DNA from: Liolophura sinensis
Taxonomy: Eukaryota; Mollusca; Polyplacophora; Chitonida; Chitonidae
Assembly: GCF_032854445.1 (NCBI RefSeq)
Contig: NC_088301.1
Coordinates: forward strand, 39,541,187-39,605,186
DNA: 64,000 nucleotides
Direction of reading: 5' to 3'
The position numbers were made by a program, and so were the translations under genes. Every line of letters begins with the position of its first letter. Position 1 is the first letter of the stretch. Below are positions 1 through 12,002 of this stretch, one piece after another. The notes under the pieces are model-generated. The model searched no databases and was not told the origin of the DNA. It saw only the letters and a program-made list of their open reading frames with translations.

Positions 1-1311
1 TTGAACAGAGAGATGGAAGAGATTCAGTTAGAGTGTGAGGAAATAGTCGAGAGTCATTTGCGTGAACAAGGGAAGGGTTTGTGTCAAGCCCAGCAAGATA
101 AGGATAGTTCCAAAGCAGACTCCCATAGGAGCCCTCGGATAGTGCCGCGCATGGGCACAAGGATGGAGGTCCTGAAACATGTTCAGACACCAGAACTCAC
201 TGATCTGACATGGGTGAGGAAAGATTCTACTCGGCATCCACAGCCTATCACACAACCAGGGGTCCATTGCCCTCTTTCACACAGTCTGAACCAGGACAAG
301 GAGAGGGACTTGTCCACCACAAGTGCATACAACACAGGTGGCGAGAGCTGCAGAAGCACACCTTTGACACTTGAGCTAAGTCACGTCTGCGAGGGAGAAA
401 AGGGCTTGCGATCATCTATGCTGTGTCTTGCATCTGCTGATCTCAACCCATCCCTCTCCCTGAGTGACACTGAAAAGCAAACACAAACACTGTCACCAGT
501 GAAAGCCAGGGAGTATTCCAGCGATGGTACTGGTAGTTTGCGCAGCTCGCAAACGGCCACAAACTCAGTCTTGTCCAATGATGTTACCCCTGTGCAGGAA
601 AATGGTAACATTGTTGCACCATCCGAATCACTTGGTGAATCGCTGCAAGACATTTATGCAAGATATGCAGATGTAATGTACACAAATGAAGCCAATCTTC
701 AGCATACCATTGCTGTGCAGCAAAAACTCTTTGAGCAACAAATTTCACAGAAAACTGGGAAGCTTCAACGTGCTGGTGGGTTTGGAGCTGAGTTAAACAG
801 TTCTCCAAGTTCGACTCTGCATATGCCACCAGGTCCTTTGAGCCCTAATGTTCCTGGTGGAGAATCGTCCACTCAAATGGAGTGGGTGGTCAAACGCCGA
901 CCTGATGGCACTCGTTACATTACTCGGCGACCAGTGCGAAACAAAATTCTTAAGGAACGAGCTAAGAAACTTGCAGAGGAACGGTGTGGTATGACAACCG
1001 ATGATGATGCCATGAGTGAACTGAAAGTGGGAAGGTATTGGTCAAAAGACGACCGTAAAAAACATCTGGAAAAAGCACGAGACCAGAAACGTAAGAAGGA
1101 ACAGCTGATTCGCCAAAGAATGGAAACTCTGAAAGAAGGTGATGAAAAGACAAATCTGAACATTGTAGAATTAAGTCACAGAAAAATGATGAAACACAAG
1201 GGCAAAAAAGTGTTTGATGATTTTATGACTGTGCAAGAAATGCTTGCACATGGCAGTAAAGTGCCATCAGGAAAAACATATAATCCCTTGCTGTCTGTGA
1301 CAACGGTGTGA
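1..1311 (+). CDS. PDZRN3: PDZRN3/PDZRN4-type RING-PDZ protein, C-terminal exon (partial at 5' end)
   Basis: This is the last coding exon of an E3 ubiquitin ligase of the PDZRN3/PDZRN4 (LNX3/LNX4) group. The family carries an N-terminal RING and zinc fingers, two PDZ domains and a long tail. Only the tail is present: the frame is open from base 1, the first codon is TTG (not a start), and the gene continues off the left edge. About 220 variable, Ser/Thr-rich residues come first. Next is a conserved helical stretch containing SLGESLQDIYARYADVMYT, then the family's hallmark block from MEWVVKRRPDGTRYITRRPV through GRYWSKDDRKKH and ELSHRKMMKHKGKK to TVQEMLAHG. It ends LLSVTTV, a class I PDZ-binding C-terminus that vertebrate PDZRN3 also has. 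The stop is TGA at 1309-1311. The two vertebrate paralogues probably split later, so the invertebrate gene corresponds to both. Recognition of the family is strong, and the exact symbol is a convention. Confidence 0.93.
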   Translation: MNREMEEIQLECEEIVESHLREQGKGLCQAQQDKDSSKADSHRSPRIVPRMGTRMEVLKHVQTPELTDLTWVRKDSTRHPQPITQPGVHCPLSHSLNQDKERDLSTTSAYNTGGESCRSTPLTLELSHVCEGEKGLRSSMLCLASADLNPSLSLSDTEKQTQTLSPVKAREYSSDGTGSLRSSQTATNSVLSNDVTPVQENGNIVAPSESLGESLQDIYARYADVMYTNEANLQHTIAVQQKLFEQQISQKTGKLQRAGGFGAELNSSPSSTLHMPPGPLSPNVPGGESSTQMEWVVKRRPDGTRYITRRPVRNKILKERAKKLAEERCGMTTDDDAMSELKVGRYWSKDDRKKHLEKARDQKRKKEQLIRQRMETLKEGDEKTNLNIVELSHRKMMKHKGKKVFDDFMTVQEMLAHGSKVPSGKTYNPLLSVTTV

Positions 1312-4300
1312 TAAAGGAATCCTAGATGTGTTTTAATCGTGTAATTAATTATGACTGGTGAAAAGGGTAAAAAGTATGATTTGTGGTAACTAATGATTCT
1401 AAATCACATCTAGACAAAAAGGGAAATGGGGGTTTATTACTTTTATCTATATTATCTGGCTGGAAAGGTAGGTACTGAATGTGCTTTGTTTTAAGTTCAA
1501 GAATGTATACTAGCCTCCAGTCGCCTTTCCTAGCCTGAGAGAAAGTGAACCAGCCTGTATGTTCGAAGTCTATAACTGGCAATATTGTTGTAATATGTCA
1601 GTCACGCACTACTTTCAGAGAAAGGGGGAGTTTGTCTGCTTATTTTCCCTCTATGTGGGAGCCAGACACATTGGTGATGATGATTTTGTGCAGATCCAAC
1701 TACGTCAACATAAACAATTGCTCACCACCAATGTGGGACAAAGCCAATCCTTTTCCGGAGTTTGTTGAATTAAAGCAGCACAGTGTGCTTGTCAGGGAAG
1801 ATGATGAATATGAAATGTGAAGGCAACAATTGTAAACCAGCATGGTGGAATTCAGATCAGCAACTCAATATAAAGTTGTTAAAATTTGTATGTAGATATA
1901 TGCTAATGGAGTCCGTATGTAATGCCACTTGTCTAATTGTGTATAGAGTGAAATATTTAGTAAATGTATCATGTTTCTGAAGATGTGAACAAGCCAGCCA
2001 GCTAAGCAAACCGTCCCTTCTTTTTAAATCTAGAAAGTAACCTCAACACAGGGTCAGCATGATGCCAGCACTATGATGGTATCTAATCCACAAGATAATA
2101 ATGATGTACATGTAGAGTGATGTTTTGTTCTTTTATCAGTTTCTGTGATTACAGAGCCTGTCTGTGCAGTGTTAAAATTGTTCAATCCTTTTTGGTGGCA
2201 ACCTTGTAACTGTTAACAGATCATGGCAACAATGCTAATATGTCAGGATCTCATGTTGTCAACCCCAGTAATATAGTGTAAGGGCAGATTCTGCTTAGGG
2301 ATGATGTATTATTAAGCTTGGAACATATTCTAAGAGCAGATTCTGCTCAGAGATAATGTATTATAAAGCATTCTTACAGGTGATAAGTGCTGAATGACCA
2401 GCACTATCTACACACCATGAAATAATTCTGTACTCACACTGAAGTAAAGGTTATGAATTCTGGCATTCTTTGGAAGACAAACATTTACATATCTTGTCAA
2501 AAATGCTTGTACGATAATATGTGTGTAATGGTCGTACATAAACCTTCCTTACATTGTGTGGTGATGGATGACCAATTGTGACAACCCTTGATCTTTTTCT
2601 TTAACTGATAGACACTAATGCGCATAATGAACCTATCTAGCCATTGTTTTTTCTGGACTTGGGAAAAATTGAAGTGGATTTTCACTCAGTTTGAAGTGGC
2701 CACAGGTGCTGTGGTTCAGAGGGCAGTTATATCACCAAATTGGTACAGCAAAAGCTACATGCAGAGAATACATGTACTTACAATATATGCCCTTACGACT
2801 TTAGTGTTACATAGAATTCACTGGTTTTCATTCTTGGATGGGCATTTCCATACTGGCATATGAGGACCAAGGGCAAAACAACCGTAAGAGGGCAGATCTA
2901 ACATCCCTTTTTTGGGTGTTAATGACCAAGTAGTACAAATTATAAACTTGATGTATTAAGATAGATTGATTTTTAAGAAACTGATGCTTTTATTCAGTAT
3001 TTCTAATTTGCATTCAGAGCCATGTGAAAGTGTTCTATATAGTAAAAACAAATGGTAAAAAGAGTTCAGACGTTGGTGATGGAGTCTGCATTTGGCTAAA
3101 GTTTCTGTAAAATATGTGCATTGGGAATCTACTTATGTTATTCAAATATTTCTACCACCTGTTCTCTAGCTTGGGATGACCTTACTATAGAAAAAACATT
3201 TAAAATGTTGTCAAACTTTGCAAATGTCCTGAGCGCTGTGCTTGAAGCTTCGACATTTTGTTGACCACAGTTTTTGTCATTACAATTACATTCATTCAGT
3301 GTAACGTAAGAGTGAAAATTATTGGTAAAAGTGGATAGGTCATTGCATGGATTTGGTGGGATATGTTAGCCTCTCACAATGTGAAAAATACATGTAGGAT
3401 TTTGTAAAAGCTATAGTAACAGTGGAATATGCTTGTCACAGCTGTTGCATTTTCTAAACAGACCATTGTTCCTTCGATTACCTTAACATGTACTTATGGA
3501 TGCCAAGGTCAATATTTGTGCGCTGGGTAATGTCAGTCAACATAGTTTATGTACTCAACCACTTGGTATAACTACTGGGAGCTTATGTAATGATGAGTGT
3601 AACGTTTGTAATCGCTATTACCTTTTTTGTACTCCTGGAGAAATATCTTACTTATATAGTCATCACCGTGTGGTAAGCACAGCAACCAAAGACGCCTGCA
3701 CACAATGCCTGAAGTTTCACCAGACATGTCTAAGCATGGTGACTCCATCCTTATACATCCACCAGTGTTGGCCTTTAAAGAATATGGACAAAGCTTCAAC
3801 CATCGGTCAGTGTCCAATGTGAACTGACCACTGTGTCTTAATTTTGGTGTATTGCACTGTACCATAAACTACATGTATTCCCAATCCCTCCGCCCTCACT
3901 CACATCTTGATCCAAAGTTACCAACCCAGAACCTTCTGTGATTTCAAGGCTTTGACTAGAAAATTACTTCAGATACTACACAGAATGTCAGCATAGAAGT
4001 GACAATGTACTTGGAAATGTTGTCCATAGAGTCAGTTGGGATACTTACTGAGAAATACCAAATGTAACACCCCTTTATACTCATCCTTGAAAAGAAAATA
4101 AAAGGATGAATATATATTAAATATTTGTTTATACCTCTAGGATATTATCATTTGATTATCAGACATGTAGGTTATTGCACATATACATTATAAAGTATTT
4201 GCAGACCTGCATGTTATGTAAAACCTCAAATTGGACTAAAGATGCCAGTGCAATCGTTTCTGGTCAAAGCCATGATCTCCGGAAATTTCACAATGCCTGT

Positions 4301-4430
4301 CGTTTACACAATTTGCCCAAACAGTACACGATTCCCTGCAGCTTTTGTATGCTCTTGCGTGAGAACTCAAGAATTTCCCCTCCTCGCAATAGAGAGGAGA
4401 ATATGTCCGAATAAATTATTGTTTTTATTT
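1312..4430 (+). other. Probable 3' UTR of the PDZRN gene
   Basis: This stretch has no credible coding frame. It follows the PDZRN stop codon directly and runs to the first strong plus-strand polyadenylation context. An earlier AATAAA-like word near 4096 could serve as a proximal site. The extent is inferred: no splice site or transcript end can be proven by eye. Confidence 0.5.
2282..2369 (+). repeat. Two-copy 36-bp direct repeat in the 3' UTR
   Basis: The units at 2282-2317 and 2334-2369 share GCAGATTCTGCT and GATGTATTAT/GATAATGTATTAT and both end in AAGC. They differ at only a few positions and lie about 52 bp apart. Each contains the near-palindrome AGCAGATTCTGCT. Confidence 0.8.
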
Positions 4431-4456
4431 ATTGTACCTGGTTGTGTGTGTTTTTT
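4410..4456 (+). terminator. Candidate polyadenylation site of the PDZRN transcript
   Basis: AATAAA at 4410-4415 is followed about 25-40 bases later by a GT-rich tract (GGTTGTGTGTGTTTTTT, ending near 4456). This is the classic arrangement of hexamer, cleavage zone and downstream GU-rich element. Confidence 0.5.
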
Positions 4457-7400
4457 AATGTGAATGGCCTATTTTGGTGTAATTTATCATTGTATTAGTG
4501 TACCAACATTCCTGATTATATAATCTGGGATGTCCAGAGACATAATATTTCGTCAGACATTTATATTATCCATCCCATGCACTGTGGAAAAGACTGTGAT
4601 ACAATGTATCAAGTACAAAATAGACTTAGTAGTAATAATAAAAATAACCCGTTTTCTTGAAAACAATGGTTTAGTCAAAAACGCCTTTAGTTTATCTTTT
4701 CGAGTAATACAGCAACCTATGTAACAAATCTCTGGAATTACATGTCACATATATAAGACATGACGCGACATATTTCGTAGAGAAAGTATATGGGGTAATA
4801 TATATAGAAGCCTCCACTGATCAAGTTACTGAACTCCAGTGTCTGACCACATAAATCTCTTTATCAAAACTGGTGGTTCAGTTCGGATGAAAGAATCAGA
4901 CAATTTTCAGTATTCCCTGAATTCGAGAAAAGTTCTGAGCTATTCTTATTTCTTTTTCACAAAATTTCTTTTAAATACATTCTGTCGGTTCTCAGGAGAA
5001 TTCATGAAAGGGCTGCATCATGTTGTCATGAATACTTGGAGCAATTTCATTTGTAAGCTCATACTCAAGACAGGCAAGGTATGCGTTTTTTCTTCGAAAA
5101 CGAGTTCCAATGTTGGACTGGAAAGGCTTGTTAGAGTACAAGAGCAGGAGTATAAGTATATATTAAAAAGCACTTTATGTACTCCATATGATTCGTGTTT
5201 CACACCTCACCGCAGAATATTTCACCTTGACGATAGAGGTAAATGATTTTTATGTCTTCCCGTGTAACAGGATTGTGGCATGTCACCAACAGTAATTATA
5301 CAAGAGAATATGTTTCTGATATGTCCAAGTGTTGACTATTGGAAGACGATCAGAAATCGTGGTTAAGCATTTGAATTTATAAACGTCTGTGACAGGTATA
5401 AATATGTAAAAACCAAATCTCTTGACTTATTCAACTTGTTTAAGACTGAACGAAATCAGATTGAGCTGGAGGGCTTCACCGTGCCGTTTTACGCATCTAA
5501 CCGTCTTTTTGAGCATAGTTCTCTCTATACATCGAATTGTCCTTTGGTTAACGAGGTCTTTTCCTCGAACCCAGCTGCGGTGCCTGCGGCTGCAGTGGGA
5601 GTTCAATCAGGACATTTCGATTTCCTTCCAGTGACATAAAACACGAACACCTTCAGATCAGTAAAACATTCTTGTCTACAGCGTTAAATACGACTGAAAT
5701 CAAACTGTCGTACAGTCCACGCTGTGCATAACAATTACCCACAAGTGTGATAGTACACAACACCACTCAAATAGACTTTCCGAACTGTCAATCGAGAACA
5801 TGCAATTGACCAATCATAAGCAGCATTGTTGCAAATAGGACATAGGGTGTCCCACACATTGCTTCTAAATGTTCAGTCATGACGTCACAATTGCTTTCAC
5901 CGGAATGAAAAGTGACGTTGTCACGAAAAGGGTGGTAGAACATCGGATGTGTTGGATCCATCCATTATCACACAGCTCATCAACTTTAACAACTTAACTC
6001 CATCCCTATCTTAGAGGAGAACTAGGTGCTTTCTTGACTATAGCATGGTCTGCATTCGAACATTCATCATGCAGTGTTAGGGGTAACTTGTCCCCATATC
6101 GATATGAATCAGTTTCAACAAAATGTAGACGTGATTAAGTTGATCAAAGTATAGACATGGCTGTTGTAGCAGCAGCAAGGACAGGGAGATTACTGGAGAA
6201 ACCAAGATGCACAAAATACCTTGTTGATATCTAATAAACGAAAGTATAAACAGAGGAAACATGTCTCATGAATTCTTGTGATATCTGTGAATTCCAAAAG
6301 TAGCATTATCATTGCTGTAAAACGTATACCGGACAGGTTAACAGCGTTCAAGTGTTGCAAATTAAAGGAAGAGCGCACTCTATGGGCCAGATGGAGTTCA
6401 TTACAGTAGCCACGATAAAAACGTTCGCCTCAAGCTAAGATGGGTGGTGAAGTCGATCCATTTCGACATTAACTTTATTGTGAAGCTCAGGCTGTATATT
6501 CGCACGTAAGAGACACCGCAAGTGTTCAATGGGCTGAAAAAGTGTCAAGGTGAGCGTTGAAAAGAGCAATGTTATATAATCCCCATTCCCTCATACACAA
6601 CTAATCGATCGTGTCTAAGCACCTTGAAAATAGCAAGTCAGGTATACAAGAAGCACGTAATCGGATCACATAATAAATAGAAAACCGTAGCTTTGTACCG
6701 TTGCACGACAATTAACTGATTAAATGGCTTTAAAGACCGTGGGGAATTCACGGAGCATTCTAATTTGTTTTTTGCAGTGATCATTTATAATGCAGTAATC
6801 ATAGTCTAAAACAACATACTAGTATATATGAGTTCATACACATGTATAACCTGTTAACTGCAGGACATCCAAGCCCTCATATTAGTAACAAGCGAGATTT
6901 CGTTTTAGTGCAGACGTACTTTAAGACACCGGTACAAATCCAATAAGAAATAGTTCAGAATTTTATTATCCAAAATCAAGAAAGTAGCAACATTTAAGCC
7001 ATAGACTTTACCTACGAGATATCGATCTGAAAGTTGGGAATGTCTCAGAAATGCTTCCACAACTGCCAGACTAGAGAGGGAAGTCACTGAGACACTGAGG
7101 CAATGATAAAGAACTGATGATTATATGCTGCTGTACAAAAGTGTAGCCCTGAAACTTTTCAATGTATTTGGTGTTCGAACGAGATATCTCAAGTTCAGAA
7201 GAGAGAGATCTGTGTAATGAATATATACATGCAGGGCCTTTGGATTAGCTTGATAAATAGTCGGAATACAGAGAATGTTGCAGTTCCGCTGCCGATGAGA
7301 GTACATTCCCTGATTTCGGGTCAATCTGTACTAGTTAGTGCCGCTGACTGGACGATCGTTTTATCCTCATGGTATAAAGGGAATGTTGAGACATCTACCA

Positions 7401-9530
7401 CGGACATTAATATCGTCCAGAGCGCCGTCTCTTTTATAATGTTATATAGCGGACAGACATTCACACAGTATGGAGACATAGACCGGAAAGACTGATGAAA
7501 AAGTTTGATGAAACAACTTCAACAAGAGAAAACCCGTATAAAATTGTTATCAATTTCGGTTAGTTCCATACTCGTAGAAGAAAGTCCGAACAAAAAGTTC
7601 TTCATGGCCATTGAAGTCGAGCTGTCAGCCGTCGTCTGGCAACAAAGCTGGACATAAATCTCCAGCGGAGCGGACGTCAACGACCAACAGAGATCTGGAC
7701 ACAGTCTGGGACTATGCATAACAGCACCCCAGGTAAGGGTTGTTAGCGGCGGCTCCAGTATATACTGGCTGATCGAAGAGGAGACCGTCGTACACATGAC
7801 CAGCCTAAAGAGATGTCGCGTTGCTAGCGCAGACGAAGGTCTATAGCATGAAATTTTTCATGACGTTTATCAAATATGTCGTCAGTGTGAATGAAATGCT
7901 TGAAACAACTATACATAATCAGAAAAGACATGGTATAGTGTAGGGACAACTTGTACTTTATAAAACAACCATTTTAAGCTGAACGTCATCTTGAATTTGC
8001 TTAATACAAAAACAAATTTTAGTTCGTTGAATATATTTCATTCATTCTTTTGAAAATACATGTATAAGACTCGTCACAAATCAGTTCAAACTGTACGTGC
8101 ATCATTTATGATTAAACCACAGCGGAAAACTATATCCATCCACAATGTAACTTTAGGTTGCAGATGTAAAGCAGAAATGAAAATCCAGAAATGAAAAATT
8201 GAGAAGTAATGAATAAATGCCAATACCGTCGCCTCCTAGGACGATTATATAGGTGAAGGAGCACGAGGCATTAGCAACCCCTCACTCGCTATTGCGGCAG
8301 CAGAGCAGGGGGACTGAACCAAAGCAGGAAAGATTTATCCCCCCTGTTCATGCATATATCACCCTTTGCTGTCATCCGACTGAAGACAACCACCTGCAAG
8401 TCATAAACATTACACTGCTCACGATAATTCTGTAAACACTAATAGTTTCTTAAGACAGAAAATTAATGCATATACTCTTGTTACACTTCCTAGACAAGTG
8501 GCGTAATAACTAGACCAGTAGTAACAACTACCAATTATCACCACTGCCTTTTTTACATATGAATAACAATAATAAAGCCCAAGAAAAAAGGACAAGAGCC
8601 CGTATTTCACCGGTTACGTGTGACCATTTGACCACTATCTGCTATAGTCTCTTGTGTTAAATGGAGAAAATGTCCAAAATGAGTGAACGTTTATAGGGAC
8701 AAAGGCTTTGCGGTAGAAGCCAAAGTTGGCACTTGTAGACTTGGTGTGGTATTTCTCAATACAGTACATCTTTACTTATGTTTTTTGTCATCACTGCAGG
8801 GACCATGAAACCCTACTAACGCTCTCCCCAGGTCTGTTCAGGATATATGCGGTCGCATCCAGCACACTTGTGTCACATTCAGTTTTAGAGTATAACACTC
8901 TCGTTGGCGGGTATGGACAGAGCGTTCAGAATCTCTGGCGATCTGCAATGTGATCAACCACACAGACGGCGTCGTTATCCTTATGTACGTATCTGTCACG
9001 TACATGGTATTTAACAACATAGAATGCGCTGGTTGCCGAGTGTAACCGTCTATCTTGTAGACAGCTTTTATACAGACCAGCATGTCATGTGTAACATCTT
9101 AGATGGCGCCTCTTGTAGTATGAGATCCTTACATATTAACGGGAAAGACGCAATCGTCCGTTACAGTCTGTTCGGTTAACAATCTGAACAATCTGTTCGG
9201 TTAAGGTCTGTAATGCTCGTAAATTTCGAACTGTACCTAATACCGCTTAACCTTAACCTAAAGGCAGCCATGCTCATTACATCTGCATGATGCCTTTATG
9301 AACAGTTGCAATCAAAGCGCTACTGAGATACCTTGTTTAATTGTTATTTGACCTGGAACTCATTCATGGGCTACGAATATGAACTTTGATATGGAATTCA
9401 TGCCTGGAATATCCACTGTCTGCCCGGCATCATTGAAAAACTGATGACCGTTTCTCTCTTGTGTGTTACCGGCTTTATTTCCTATTTGTATAATTTCTTA
9501 CATACTTTTGTCTTTGGGAGCTAGTGTTAA
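4457..9530. other. Intergenic region with a few exon-like islands
   Basis: No recognisable gene is present. The background is AT-rich, but CpG-containing islands at about 5410-5640, 7200-7500, 7560-7860 and 8800-9070 have longer open frames or splice-like borders. Examples are the plus-strand frame 5436-5636 and a run after TCATCACTGCAG near 8798. A full CRE palindrome, TGACGTCA, lies at 5880-5887. None of the translations resembles a family I know. They may be remnants of a decayed gene or exons of an unknown one. Confidence 0.4.
8591..8660 (-). repeat. AACCGGTGAA-family repeat, copy 1 (opposite orientation)
   Basis: The reverse strand reads CAAATGGTCACACGTAACCG and continues with GTGAAATACGGGCTCTTGTC. 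This matches four other copies at about 14.7, 17.5, 19.2 and 21.5 kb, which lie in the other orientation. Confidence 0.6.
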
Positions 9531-9536
9531 ATGTTG

Positions 9537-9620
9537 TTTTGGAAATGGATCTTGCGATTATCGACTTGGAACGCCCTTTCCAGACTACAAATGGTATACG
9601 AATGTCGGACATGACGCTTA
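9537..9620 (+). repeat. Repeat A, copy 1, at the 5' edge of the first Penelope-like element
   Basis: This approximately 85-bp segment contains TTGCGATTATCGACTTGGAA followed by GGTATACGAATGTC. It is alignable with segments at about 12010-12095 and 20610-20670. Its place just before the endonuclease coding region, with another copy just after the element, suggests the terminal repeats (pLTRs) that partly tandem Penelope-like elements leave. Confidence 0.55.
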
Positions 9621-9820
9621 TATTTATTACCTGTGAATGCCCCGATCCTGCTGATGGTTTTTGACCCCGAGGCGAGGCCTCCGCACAATTATACCAATGA
9701 CTATGAATTACAAAAAAATGTATAGGACTAACGCCGGGAATAGTGGTGCGTGTTCCCAGGGCGAGACAATAAATGATTCGTTTGCACTAAGACCCATTTC
9801 CATCCAAATATCGGATATAT

Positions 9821-10340
9821 TTGAGAACATTAAACATGGTATTTCCACCAAAACCGTGTTCTATCCAATTGAACGAATGTTTGACACTGAATTCCCAAGG
9901 CAAACATTTAACTCTTTCCAAATGTGGACATGCCAATTGTCTTACATGCCCATCATTTGATACATCCGCCACTTTTATTTCTTCACTGACTGGTAAGTGT
10001 TATTCTGTTAAGTCCTACGTTAACTTAAGTTGCATTGTCTCTAACTGTATTTACTTGGTAACATGCAAGAAGTGTGGTAAGCAGTATGTTGGGAAGACCA
10101 CCCAGAAAGTACATCTACAGGTGAACGGGCATTGTAAGTCCGTGCGCTAGAAATAATTGCTAATAGGTAAGCATTTCTCTGCCTCGGACCATGACTGGGA
10201 GCATTTCAGCATTCAAATAATAGAATCGGTTAATCCATCAGCAAATGAGACAGATTTCGAATTTGAATGTAAAATCCGAGACCGTGAGCTTTTCTGGATG
10301 CTGGAGATTGGTTTTCAGTCTTCCCTTATGGGTTGAATGT
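9821..10340 (+). pseudogene. GIY-YIG endonuclease domain of the Penelope-like element (frameshifted)
   Basis: In one frame a Cys-rich lead-in (KCGHANCLTCPSF) is followed by NCIYLVTCKKCGKQYVGKTT. This is the GIY-YIG core, with the GIY part as CIYLVTC and the YIG part as QYVGKT, followed by a basic His-containing helix. That frame meets a stop near 10148. A neighbouring frame continues with KHFSASDHDWEHFSIQIIES and then RDRELFWMLEIGFQ, the usual C-terminal half of this domain. Upstream, about 9661-9900, another frame carries the preceding segment (TKTVFYPIERMFDTEFPR). At least two frameshifts therefore break the domain. Nuclease activity of this copy is very unlikely. Confidence 0.8.
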
Positions 10341-10448
10341 TAACGTTATGGGAATCGGCAGTGTAACATCCAGCCAACCACATGACTCCATCATAACAAG
10401 TCAAATGTTCCACCTCACCTTGTACATCAAGACATATCGTATTTTCGA

Positions 10449-11483
10449 TTGTATCGCCCTGTAACTACAATTGAAACTCAACACGATCGACTCTTTCTGA
10501 AGATAAAGTATTTAGACAGAGGCCTTAATTTAATTAACCTACCACGCATCTTTAATGAACCTGATGTTCGTAGTGCTGTGACTAATTATTTTAATATCCA
10601 AGAGCCCCCGTGCATATCCTATGAGTATACAAAGCCTATCGCTTCCAAAATTTTCAGTTATTCCCAGGCCATCAAGGAGTTCGATTTGGCGACAGTTTTT
10701 ACCTACGACAAATGTAAACATGTCCTGACTGGTGACCTTAATATTATTAAGAATCATGATCTAAGGAATCTATTTGTGAGAGGTCCTAAGTATAGAGAAA
10801 AGAGAAATATCAGCATTAGATCTAACATAAAAAATATCATCTCAGCGCTTGAGGAATATGTTAAAAAATGGTCAAAACGGGAGAAAGTGGATTCTTCGGA
10901 ACTTAACGATTGGCTTGAGATTGTCAGAAAGAAGGTTAGTTTAGCTATACACCGGATAGACATTGATGCTCTACCTAAAGTTAAACAGGCTCTGAAAGAT
11001 CCCACTGTGCAAGAAACACTCGCTGACCTTCGTAGTAAATTTGTCATCACTGTAGCAGACAAGGCTCCTAATAATGTCATCTTTCTTTGCAAGAATTATT
11101 TTTATCAAATTCTTGTTCAAGAGCTATGTACATCTACAACAACATCCACGTATTCTGCTACTACATGTACTCTGGAGGAACTTTTTAACAAACACAAACT
11201 TTTTCTGCAAGAAAGGCGCCTAAATATACCTACCCGTCATACAGAAATACCACAACTTTACTGGATTCCTAAAATGCATAAATCCCCATACAAGGCACGA
11301 TTTATTGCGGGTTCAAGAAGTTGTACCACCAAACTCTTGTCAACCCTACTTACGAGAGCGTTACAAAAAGTAAAGTCATTTTGGAATAAGTATTGTTGTG
11401 CCATAACAAAAAATTCCGGTGTCAACTGCATGTGGATTCTTAACAACTTTCAATTTCAATTATTTTCAATTTTGATATTGTAA
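10449..11483 (+). pseudogene. Penelope-like reverse transcriptase, N-terminal portion with the catalytic palm deleted
   Basis: The frame is open for 344 codons and contains landmarks of the region preceding the RT palm in this group. These are HVLTGDLNIIKNHDLRNLF, then RGPKYREKRNI, then FVITVADKAPNNVIFLCKNY, then LYWIPKMHKSPYKARFIAGS, SCTTKLLSTLLT and NSGVNCMWILNN. After MWILNN the reading jumps, one frame over, to FNFDIVNYPYLDSNIPNIA, which in related proteins lies well beyond the RT fingers and palm. The catalytic motifs are therefore missing by internal deletion near 11448-11465, a spot with repeated TTTCAATT words. The domain cannot be active. The Met start is arbitrary, because the frame probably continued from the endonuclease. 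Confidence 0.82.
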
Positions 11484-11717
11484 ATTATCCTTATTTGGAT
11501 AGCAATATACCAAATATAGCTAGTTTGGCTCAAGCTTTGGATCAGATGATTTTGCCTGATACTTGCCCAAAAGGTTGTGAATAACACCGGTCACTCAAGT
11601 TTTCTCCTTGCCGATAACATCACCACTATTGTATAACTAAAGCAGCTCTTCTGTGCATGCGGTTTTAAATGATACAAAGAAACTTTTGTTTGCTCTTTTT
11701 ATTCTTAATACGGAGTA

Positions 11718-11917
11718 NNNNNNNNNNNNNNNNNNNNNNNNNNNNNNNNNNNNNNNNNNNNNNNNNNNNNNNNNNNNNNNNNNNNNNNNNNNNNNNNNNN
11801 NNNNNNNNNNNNNNNNNNNNNNNNNNNNNNNNNNNNNNNNNNNNNNNNNNNNNNNNNNNNNNNNNNNNNNNNNNNNNNNNNNNNNNNNNNNNNNNNNNNN
11901 NNNNNNNNNNNNNNNNN
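11718..11917. other. Assembly gap (exactly 200 N)
   Basis: Two hundred consecutive N characters, a conventional placeholder size, so the true length is unknown. It falls between the retroelement remnant and the DNase I-like exons and may hide that gene's missing exons. Confidence 0.99.
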
Positions 11918-12002
11918 TTTGTGAAAAGTGGCCCCAGGCTGACTGTATACGATTAGTTAGAATCAAAGCATAAAACTTACTGGTTAGTCTCTATGACTTA
12001 TA

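Larger units (their letters stand above)
9621..11717 (+). mobile_element. Decayed Penelope-like retroelement with N-terminal GIY-YIG (Naiad/Chlamys-type order), right end lost in the gap
   Basis: Plus-strand remnant. It holds a GIY-YIG endonuclease region (about 9800-10340), then the N-terminal part of a Penelope-like reverse transcriptase protein (about 10449-11450), then a short piece from beyond the RT (11462-11520). The endonuclease lies upstream of the RT, as described for the permuted Naiad/Chlamys clade. Canonical Penelope elements carry it at the C-terminus. Several frameshifts and stops make it non-autonomous. The right border is hidden by the assembly gap. It lies 3' of the surviving exons of the minus-strand DNase I-like gene. 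A tandem of two canonical elements could mimic the permuted order, but the reading passes from endonuclease into the RT N-terminal region without a break where a first RT should be. Confidence 0.75.
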
